A stretch of 7,030 nt of DNA, from assembly GCA_937890045.1 (NCBI GenBank), contig CALBXV010000347.1, forward strand, positions 1 to 7,030, read 5' to 3'. Below are positions 1 through 4,434 of the stretch, piece by piece. Source of the DNA: an uncultured archaeon. GTDB taxonomy: Archaea; Thermoproteota; Nitrososphaeria; Nitrososphaerales; CALBXV01. The first letter of the stretch is position 1, and each line of letters starts with the position of its first letter. The notes below the pieces were generated by a model, which was given only the letters and a program-made list of their open reading frames with translations, searched no databases and had not been told where the DNA came from. The position numbers and the translations under genes were made by a program.

Positions 1-87
1 TTTCATTACTGAAACATATGATGCTATTGGTGTTGATGGATTTGGTAACTCAAGCCCTAACTCTTTAATTTTCTCTTCTATACTCAT
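1..87 (-). CDS. RidA/YjgF-like protein, N-terminal fragment (runs off left edge)
   Basis: Read on the minus strand from the ATG at 87-85, the frame is open to the edge and gives 29 residues beginning MSIEEKIKELGLELPNP and continuing through PIASYVSVMK. A short amphipathic start of the form 'LxELGIELP.P..PxASYV' is typical of the YjgF/chorismate-mutase-like branch of the RidA superfamily, small trimeric cytosolic proteins of about 150 residues. Some RidA proteins hydrolyse reactive enamine/imine intermediates; the role of this branch is less clear. The active-site region lies outside the window, so activity cannot be judged. A stop codon (TGA, 108-106) lies seven codons upstream in frame and no other start intervenes, which fixes the ATG. 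There is no Shine-Dalgarno sequence at normal distance; a GGAGG on this strand (about 122-127) is some 35 bases away. The gene is divergent from the small membrane protein at 165. Confidence 0.72.
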   Translation of the reverse strand, partial: MSIEEKIKELGLELPNPSTPIASYVSVMK

Positions 88-110
88 GTAGTTATATATT
101 ATATTTCAAG

Positions 111-120
111 TAATAAATTT
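111..120 (-). promoter_or_regulatory. Possible TATA-like element for the RidA-like gene
   Basis: On the minus strand this reads AAATTTATTA, centred about 28 bases before the ATG at 87. That is where a TATA box would sit for a leaderless or nearly leaderless archaeal transcript. The surroundings are all AT-rich, so the assignment rests on position more than sequence. Confidence 0.3.
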
Positions 121-139
121 TCCTCCTATCAAGTGATTA

Positions 140-147
140 TTTATAAA
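140..147 (+). promoter_or_regulatory. TATA box candidate for the 73-residue membrane protein
   Basis: TTTATAAA lies 18-25 bases before the ATG at 165. With the usual archaeal spacing from TATA box to start site, transcription would begin at or very near the start codon, giving a leaderless mRNA. The element is palindromic, so orientation is decided only by the neighbouring gene. Confidence 0.4.
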
Positions 148-164
148 CATGTAAAATTATAACT

Positions 165-386
165 ATGTATAATTTGAGTTTAGATATAGATTATGTGATT
201 AATAATACATTACGAGTTATTACTCTTGTATTAGTTCTTGGTGGTCCTCTATTGTTTATGCATGGATTCCTTTTAAGCGGTAATTTTCTAGACCAATTTA
301 AATTTCCATTGATGGTTACTGGATTAATTATGACTTTAATAGGACTTGTGCTAATCCGATTTACATTAAAATTATCCTATAAATAA
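165..386 (+). CDS. Small two-helix membrane protein, function unknown
   Basis: A 73-residue protein that I do not recognise. Two hydrophobic segments are visible, about residues 17-38 (LRVITLVLVLGG then LLFMHGFLL) and about 47-67 (FPLMVTGLIMTLIGLVLIRF), separated by a short polar stretch GNFLDQF. The C-terminus is LKLSYK, with lysines that would favour a cytoplasmic location. There are no cysteines and no recognisable catalytic motif. The ATG at 165 was chosen because a TATA-like element lies about 20 bases upstream and the first helix would be damaged by starting later. There is no Shine-Dalgarno sequence, consistent with leaderless expression. It is followed 33 bases later by tRNA-Pro on the same strand and is divergent from the RidA-like gene. 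Composition and open frame support a real gene, but with no family match it stays hypothetical. Confidence 0.6.
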   Translation: MYNLSLDIDYVINNTLRVITLVLVLGGPLLFMHGFLLSGNFLDQFKFPLMVTGLIMTLIGLVLIRFTLKLSYK

Positions 387-387
387 A

Positions 388-400
388 ATCTTTTATTCTA
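388..400 (+). promoter_or_regulatory. Possible TATA-like element for tRNA-Pro
   Basis: The AT-rich stretch containing TTTTATTC lies about 20-32 bases before the first base of the tRNA, followed by a C-rich patch (CCGCCTCC, 401-408). The position fits an archaeal tRNA promoter. The sequence is weak, and read-through from the gene ending at 386 is also possible. Confidence 0.25.
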
Positions 401-419
401 CCGCCTCCTTTGCTATATT

Positions 420-494
420 GGGGCCGTGGTCTAGCTTGGTTATGATACCAGCTTTGGGAGCTGGGGACCGTGAGTTCGAATCTCACCGGCCCCA
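420..494 (+). tRNA. tRNA-Pro (anticodon UGG)
   Basis: A full cloverleaf can be drawn. The acceptor stem GGGGCCG (420-426) pairs perfectly with CGGCCCC (487-493), with discriminator A at 494. The anticodon stem CCAGC (448-452) pairs with GCTGG (460-464) around the loop TTTGGGA, placing TGG at 455-457, which reads proline CCN codons. The T arm is GTGAG / TTCGAAT / CTCAC (470-486). The variable loop is five bases (465-469). The D arm (429-446) is the weakest part, with one mismatch in its stem. No CCA is encoded; the 3' end would be added enzymatically. No intron is seen in the anticodon loop. The tRNA is convergent with the antiporter gene 38 bases downstream. Confidence 0.96.
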
Positions 495-496
495 TT

Positions 497-537
497 AATA
501 AATTACTTAAAATATTAATTCTATTATTGAATTTATT
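497..537. terminator. Possible bidirectional terminator between tRNA-Pro and antiporter
   Basis: AATAAATT (497-504) and AATTTATT (530-537) are perfect inverted complements around a 25-base AT-rich spacer, in the short gap between two converging genes; the right arm overlaps the antiporter stop codon (533-535). The position suits transcription stopping in both directions. The arms are pure A/T and there is no long T run, so this is weak. Confidence 0.22.
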
Positions 538-1687
538 TTAAAGATATTTTTAATAATGGCATACCAATTACTGTACTTAATGCTACAGCAGCTACTGCTA
601 ATGAAAATACTGAATCGCCTATCAAACCACTTGCCAGTCCTATTCCAGCAATTACTAATCCGACTTCGCCTCTAGGCGACATTCCTATACCAATAATCAA
701 TGATTCTTTAGCTGAGCATTTTGAAAGTAATCCAGCTATTCCACCACCAGCGATCTTACCTAATATACCAACTCCTGTTATAACTAACGCTGGAATTAAT
801 ATGTCATATATTGTTTTTATATTTACTAACATACCAATTGCTACAAAAAATATTGGTACAAAAAATAAATATAGACTGTGATATTTTTTTAATATTTTAT
901 CAATATGTTTGTATTTTGTAAGCGCTATTCCCATTGCAAACGCTCCTATTATTGTCGACAGTCCTAATAATCCAGATATAAACGCAGCTAGTAATCCAAG
1001 TGAGATAAATATTAAATATACATTTTCAGTATTTGATAAAAAGAAACCTGGTTTTATTAAATCAATTTTATTTAAGAATCTACATATTACTCTTAAACCA
1101 ATAATTAATGCTAAAATCCAAAAAATAAGCGCGCTTCCTACTAAACCCAAAATATTTGTTAATTGTACTTGACCTTTTAAGAATCCTATTATTACTGTAA
1201 GTAATATTATTGCTACTACATCATCAACTACTCCACCACCCATTATTATCATACCGATTTTAGTATGTAATTGTTTTAATTCTGATAACATTCTTACAGT
1301 TATACCAATACTTGTAGCCATCATCACTGCTCCTAAAAATAATGATTCACCTTCTGGATAACCAAATAGCAATCCTGTATAATAACCTAATATTAAAGGA
1401 ATTATGGCTCCTAGAACACCTACTAAAATTGATGATTTTAACTGTTTTTTTAACTGATTGATATCAGTTCCCAATCCAATATAAAATAATAAAATTATTG
1501 CTCCTAATTCTGCAAATATTGTTAATATTTCAGTATCTCTTACAAATCCTAACGCAAAAGGTCCTAATACTATACCTATTGCTAATTCTCCAAGAGCTGC
1601 TGGATAACCAAATTTTCTAACTAGGACACCACCTAAAAGAGCAGCAGTTAGTACGATTGATAGTTCAAGTATAAATGTTGTATCCAA
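533..1687 (-). CDS. CPA2-family Na+(K+)/H+ antiporter, membrane domain only
   Basis: A 384-residue polytopic membrane protein of the monovalent cation:proton antiporter-2 family (NapA/KefB/GerN-like), about 11-13 helices by eye. It would exchange protons for Na+ or K+ across the cytoplasmic membrane, serving pH and ion homeostasis. Family hallmarks: GELAIGIVLGP near residues 33-43, ELGAIILLFYIGL (60-72), ATSIGIT (124-130), the ion-binding pair Asp155-Asp156 in GGGVVDDVVAI, FVPIFFVAIGM (276-286), and GMSPRGEVGLVIAG (335-348), whose arginine lies where many relatives carry a conserved basic residue. Usual membrane-domain length is about 380-400 residues, so it is complete. It lacks the C-terminal TrkA-N/RCK domain of KefB/KefC-type proteins. 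The start is TTG at 1687-1685: an in-frame TGA lies four codons upstream, no ATG or GTG intervenes, and starting later would cut helix 1. It is divergent from the regulator-like gene at 1789. Which cation is moved cannot be told. Confidence 0.9.
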   Translation of the reverse strand: MDTTFILELSIVLTAALLGGVLVRKFGYPAALGELAIGIVLGPFALGFVRDTEILTIFAELGAIILLFYIGLGTDINQLKKQLKSSILVGVLGAIIPLILGYYTGLLFGYPEGESLFLGAVMMATSIGITVRMLSELKQLHTKIGMIIMGGGVVDDVVAIILLTVIIGFLKGQVQLTNILGLVGSALIFWILALIIGLRVICRFLNKIDLIKPGFFLSNTENVYLIFISLGLLAAFISGLLGLSTIIGAFAMGIALTKYKHIDKILKKYHSLYLFFVPIFFVAIGMLVNIKTIYDILIPALVITGVGILGKIAGGGIAGLLSKCSAKESLIIGIGMSPRGEVGLVIAGIGLASGLIGDSVFSLAVAAVALSTVIGMPLLKISLK

Positions 1688-1710
1688 TAATAAATTTCAC
1701 TAATCTGATG

Positions 1711-1718
1711 TATATATA
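1711..1718 (-). promoter_or_regulatory. TATA box candidate for the antiporter
   Basis: TATATATA lies 24-31 bases before the TTG start at 1687 on the minus strand. This is the expected TATA spacing for a leaderless archaeal message and supports the TTG start choice. Confidence 0.45.
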
Positions 1719-1758
1719 ATTTAAACTTAATTAATTTAAAATTTTTTAATGTATATAG

Positions 1759-1772
1759 TTAATAATTATTAA
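1759..1772. promoter_or_regulatory. Perfect 14-bp palindrome in the promoter of the regulator-like gene
   Basis: TTAATAATTATTAA is its own reverse complement and ends 16 bases before the ATG at 1789. For a leaderless mRNA it covers the expected TATA-box position, so a dimeric protein bound here would block transcription initiation. Its inner ATAATTATT (1762-1770) recurs at 4400-4408 before nrdJ. It could be simply the TATA region or an operator for the winged-helix protein downstream (autoregulation); an A/T-only palindrome can also arise by chance. Confidence 0.4.
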
Positions 1773-1788
1773 TACAGTTAAATATACA

Positions 1789-3861
1789 ATGAATTCTACA
1801 TTAAATCGTATTCGATCCATTTATTCAGTTATAGCTTCACCTAATAGACTTGAAATCTTACGTATAATTAATACTCAAGGCCCTTTAAGCTATTCAGAGC
1901 TAAAAACGTTAGCTGGTTTTAAATCTAAAAAAGAATCAGGAAAATTTGCTTATCATTTACGAAAACTTGTTAGACAACTTTTAATTACATTAAATCGTCA
2001 AGAAAGGAAATATAATATAACTAATTTAGGACGATTAATTTTAAATTTAACTAAACAAATTGAAGAACACTCAATTATTGAAAGTGGTAAACTTTATGTT
2101 CGTACTTCTCATAGTGGTATGGTTGAATTTAACTCTGATAAAATTTTACAGTCATTAGTTAAAGAATCAGATATGCCTGTTGAATTAGCTCAAAAAATTA
2201 CTAGTGAAACGGAATCTAGATTACAAAAATTTTCTACCACTTATCTTACAGCACCATTAATAAGAGAAATTGTAAATTCTTTACTTATAGAGCATGGACA
2301 TGAAGATTATAGGCATAAATTAACAAGACTTGGGTTACCAATTTATGATATAACCGAATTAATTAATAAAACAAGTACTACTGAAAACGAAATTGGAACT
2401 GTCCTTTCAAAAACTGCAAATTCCGTATTTTCTGAGTATCTTCTTCTTAGCCAAATTCCTAGAAATGTAGCTGACGCTTATCTTTCTGGTGATATTCATT
2501 TATCTAATATTGGAACTTGGGGTTTAATGCCTGATACTCTGTTTATTGACCTAACTTTATGTAATGACTATGATTTTCATTTAAATGATAAATTATTATC
2601 CAATCCCAGAATTACTAATTTAACAGATAATGACCTAGTTGCTAATTTATGTATGTTAATATCTACATTACAAAACGAAATAGTAAATGAATTAGTTATT
2701 GAAAATATACAAGAATATTTTAAAGCCTACAGTTCTAATAGCTTAGAAGATAACATTAATATCATGAAATTATGCTTTTATTTAATTTCACTTAATTCAA
2801 ATGTAACACAGAATTCACTTGTTATCTCTATTTTTTTGAATATTGATGATCCAAAATATTCTAATTTAACTGATTCAATATTAGACGCTTATTTATTGTA
2901 TGTTACGAACGTACCTAAATCTAAAATTAAACTCATTATTTCATCTAATTTTAAAAATAATTTATATTTAGAAAAAATTACCCAAATTGTTAATTCCGGT
3001 GGTTTTATCTCTATATCTTCTAATGATAATTCTTGTATAGCTTATTCGGGTATAAAAAAACATGTTTCTTCTGAGTTACATGACTCAATTTGGTTACCTG
3101 CAATTCATTCACTATCAATTAATTTACCAAGACTTGCATATGAATCTAATAAAGATGAAACATATTTTCGTACAAAGTTAGCTGTAATTTTACGAATCTC
3201 AATTGACGCTTTAATCACTAGAAAAAAAATTATGTTAGACATGATGAAAAAGGGATTACTTCCTGCTTTAATATCTGGTATTCCTAATAATCAATATGCA
3301 AACATGTCTTTAATAATTAATCTTGTAGGTATAAAAGAAGCTCTTTTATCATTAACTGGTGACAAATTAAATTCTAGTAGTAGAAATAATTTACAAAAAA
3401 AAATAATTACAACTGCTAATAAAATTATTTTAGAAGCTAATACAAAATCTGATAATAAAATTGAATTAGGAATTTTACATGAATCTGGCGCAGATAGATT
3501 TTACAAATTGGATTCTGAAAAATATGGCAAAAACCTCTCGATTTTTGATCACGATAATTTATTTTATACGGATGTTGAATCCATTAATTCTCAAAACAAT
3601 GTATTAAATTTTAATAAAACTTTAACTCCTTGGTTATATGATAATTTAAAGGGTGCATATTCTATAAATATAGAAATTCAATCCGATATTACTGATACTA
3701 ATTTTAAAAGTTTGTTAATTAATGCTTCAAATTCTTTTTCATATTTTAAATTAGTTAAAAATATTATTGCATGTACAAATTGTGGAACTAAATATAAAAA
3801 TCGAGCAACCCGATGTTCAGTTTGTAAATCAAATTCTAAAATTCAGTATCAAACTAAGTAA
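1789..3861 (+). CDS. Winged-helix / ATP-cone / inactive NrdD-like fusion; likely regulator of deoxynucleotide synthesis
   Basis: A 690-residue protein with an unusual domain order. Residues about 8-92 form an ArsR-like winged helix (ASPNRLEILRII; SELKTLAGF; GKFAYHLRKLVRQ as recognition-helix region; KYNITNLGRLIL as wing and last helix). Residues about 101-195 form an ATP-cone (KLYVRTSHSGMVEFNSDKIL to EDYRHKLTRLG), the dATP/ATP-sensing module of ribonucleotide reductases and NrdR. Residues about 205-690 resemble anaerobic class III reductase NrdD: AYLSGDIHL (230-238), INLPRLAYES (444-453), VGIKEALLSLTG (513-524), HESGADRFYKLD (564-575), and a zinc ribbon with Cys662, Cys665, Cys676 and Cys679. 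The chain ends 11 residues after Cys679, where NrdD would continue into the glycyl-radical motif; that motif is absent. Thr250 appears to replace the first conserved active-site cysteine. Catalysis is therefore unlikely. Inference: a nucleotide-responsive transcription factor for nrdJ, next downstream on the same strand. The ATG start is preceded by a palindromic AT-rich promoter and no Shine-Dalgarno sequence. Confidence 0.82.
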   Translation: MNSTLNRIRSIYSVIASPNRLEILRIINTQGPLSYSELKTLAGFKSKKESGKFAYHLRKLVRQLLITLNRQERKYNITNLGRLILNLTKQIEEHSIIESGKLYVRTSHSGMVEFNSDKILQSLVKESDMPVELAQKITSETESRLQKFSTTYLTAPLIREIVNSLLIEHGHEDYRHKLTRLGLPIYDITELINKTSTTENEIGTVLSKTANSVFSEYLLLSQIPRNVADAYLSGDIHLSNIGTWGLMPDTLFIDLTLCNDYDFHLNDKLLSNPRITNLTDNDLVANLCMLISTLQNEIVNELVIENIQEYFKAYSSNSLEDNINIMKLCFYLISLNSNVTQNSLVISIFLNIDDPKYSNLTDSILDAYLLYVTNVPKSKIKLIISSNFKNNLYLEKITQIVNSGGFISISSNDNSCIAYSGIKKHVSSELHDSIWLPAIHSLSINLPRLAYESNKDETYFRTKLAVILRISIDALITRKKIMLDMMKKGLLPALISGIPNNQYANMSLIINLVGIKEALLSLTGDKLNSSSRNNLQKKIITTANKIILEANTKSDNKIELGILHESGADRFYKLDSEKYGKNLSIFDHDNLFYTDVESINSQNNVLNFNKTLTPWLYDNLKGAYSINIEIQSDITDTNFKSLLINASNSFSYFKLVKNIIACTNCGTKYKNRATRCSVCKSNSKIQYQTK

Positions 3862-3892
3862 TTTAGTAATATTTTATGTCTTACTTTTGTTG

Positions 3893-3902
3893 CGTTATTT
3901 TT
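3893..3902 (+). terminator. Possible oligo-T terminator of the regulator-like gene
   Basis: A T-rich stretch (GTTATTTTT around 3894-3902) lies about 35 bases after the stop codon at 3859-3861, preceded by further T clusters at 3884-3889. Archaeal RNA polymerase commonly stops at oligo-T tracts without a hairpin. In DNA this AT-rich the call is uncertain. Confidence 0.3.
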
Positions 3903-3950
3903 AAAATGAAAACATAGTTGTTCGTTGTTACCTGTTACATGCGTTTACAA

Positions 3951-3974
3951 TTAAAATTTTAGTTAAAATTCTAG
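3951..3974 (+). repeat. Tandem 12-bp direct repeat
   Basis: TTAAAATTTTAG (3951-3962) is followed immediately by TTAAAATTCTAG (3963-3974), 11 of 12 bases identical. It may be a slippage product or a pair of binding sites spaced about one helical turn apart. Confidence 0.5.
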
Positions 3975-4058
3975 TCAATTAGATAGTTTTTATATTATTA
4001 TACTTAAAATATTGGATTTTTTACATTTTATTATATGATTCATGTTTATTAAGATAAT

Positions 4059-4076
4059 TTTTCAAATTTTTGAAAA
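4059..4076. repeat. 18-bp palindrome TTTTCAAA-TT-TTTGAAAA
   Basis: Two perfect 8-base arms (4059-4066 and 4069-4076) surround a 2-base centre. The small centre makes a protein-binding palindrome more plausible than an RNA hairpin, which would need a larger loop. It lies about 360 bases before the nrdJ start, far for a direct operator. Confidence 0.45.
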
Positions 4077-4118
4077 CAGATTTGATATATTATGAAAACA
4101 ATATATATAGTTTCATAT

Positions 4119-4133
4119 TATTAGAATCTAATA
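4119..4133. repeat. 15-bp inverted repeat TATTAGA-A-TCTAATA
   Basis: Perfect 7-base arms flank a single central base. The arm TATTAGA also occurs just after the nrdJ stop codon (7006-7012) as part of another inverted repeat. It lies two bases after a looser inverted repeat, TATGAAA (4091-4097) with TTTCATA (4111-4117). Confidence 0.4.
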
Positions 4134-4157
4134 TTTGTTACAGTTTTAGTTCATATA

Positions 4158-4165
4158 TTTTTTTT
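4158..4165 (+). terminator. Run of eight T, possible stop of an intergenic transcript
   Basis: Eight consecutive T at 4158-4165, preceded by inverted repeats at 4091-4133. An archaeal polymerase could stop here, which would end a long 3' untranslated region of the upstream gene or a separate small RNA. No RNA evidence is available. Confidence 0.3.
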
Positions 4166-4338
4166 CTTAATGATTTAGCTTTAGCCAATCTTCCAGGTCA
4201 ATTTTCCTTCACACATATATAGTATTTTCATAATGATTTTTTAATTCGGACGAAATGTGACGTTTCAATGATTTAGAGTATTATTTAAGATATTTACTTT
4301 CTGTTTTCATTATAATTTACTTCTGTTTGCATATGATT

Positions 4339-4351
4339 ACACATATAGTGT
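4339..4351. promoter_or_regulatory. ACAC-N5-GTGT inverted repeat upstream of nrdJ
   Basis: ACACATATAGTGT has 4-base perfect outer arms around ATATA. It recalls the bacterial NrdR box, in which ACAC and GTGT arms flank an 8-base AT core, but the core here is three bases shorter. A degenerate relative, ACACATATATAGTAT, lies at 4211-4225. It sits 84-96 bases before the nrdJ start. It is a candidate operator for an ATP-cone regulator; the similarity may be coincidental. Confidence 0.3.
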
Positions 4352-4395
4352 TTAATAGGTTGTAAAAGATTTTTTAGTAAGAAATTAAAGAAATA

Positions 4396-4405
4396 TTATA
4401 TAATT
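4396..4405 (+). promoter_or_regulatory. TATA box candidate for nrdJ
   Basis: TTATATAATT lies 30-39 bases before the TTG at 4435. With usual spacing, transcription would start around 4425-4430, leaving a leader of only a few bases. It overlaps ATAATTATT (4400-4408), which also occurs in the promoter of the regulator-like gene at 1762-1770. Confidence 0.45.
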
Positions 4406-4434
4406 ATTTTTTATAATTTGTATTTGTTTATGTT

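Larger units (their letters stand above)
3862..4434. other. 573-base AT-rich intergenic region upstream of nrdJ
   Basis: No convincing protein gene, tRNA or known riboswitch is seen on either strand. The region holds an oligo-T stretch after the regulator-like gene (3896-3902), a tandem 12-bp repeat (3951-3974), an 18-bp palindrome (4059-4076), two further inverted repeats (4091-4117 and 4119-4133), an eight-T run (4158-4165), three copies of AATGATTT (4169, 4232, 4267), one small less AT-rich patch (about 4246-4267, TTCGGACGAA then GTGACG), an ACAC-N5-GTGT element (4339-4351) and a TATA-like stretch (about 4396-4405). It is long for an archaeal promoter and could contain an untranslated RNA, a multi-site control region, or decayed sequence. 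Confidence 0.6.

Noticed and set aside
909..1172. An 87-codon open frame on the plus strand inside the antiporter gene
   Set aside because: It is antisense to a clearly coding membrane protein, its translation has no recognisable family features, and AT-rich antiporter sequence readily gives such shadow frames.
1789..3861. Annotation as a functional anaerobic ribonucleoside-triphosphate reductase (nrdD)
   Set aside because: The glycyl-radical motif is absent, an active-site cysteine position appears to be threonine, and an N-terminal winged helix is present, so calling it an active reductase would be misleading.
4138..4231. Short minus-strand frames, including a basic peptide AKAKSLRKKIYELKL ending at 4138 and an ATG frame from 4231 that could join it by a one-base shift
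   Set aside because: Each piece is only 16 codons, the stretch needs a frameshift to read as one peptide, there is no promoter evidence and I recognise no family. It could be a relic of a decayed small gene but this cannot be supported.
3862..4434. Cobalamin riboswitch before the B12-dependent reductase
   Set aside because: No B12-box-like conserved core or G/C-supported multi-stem structure is visible in this very AT-rich stretch; a covariance-model search would settle it.
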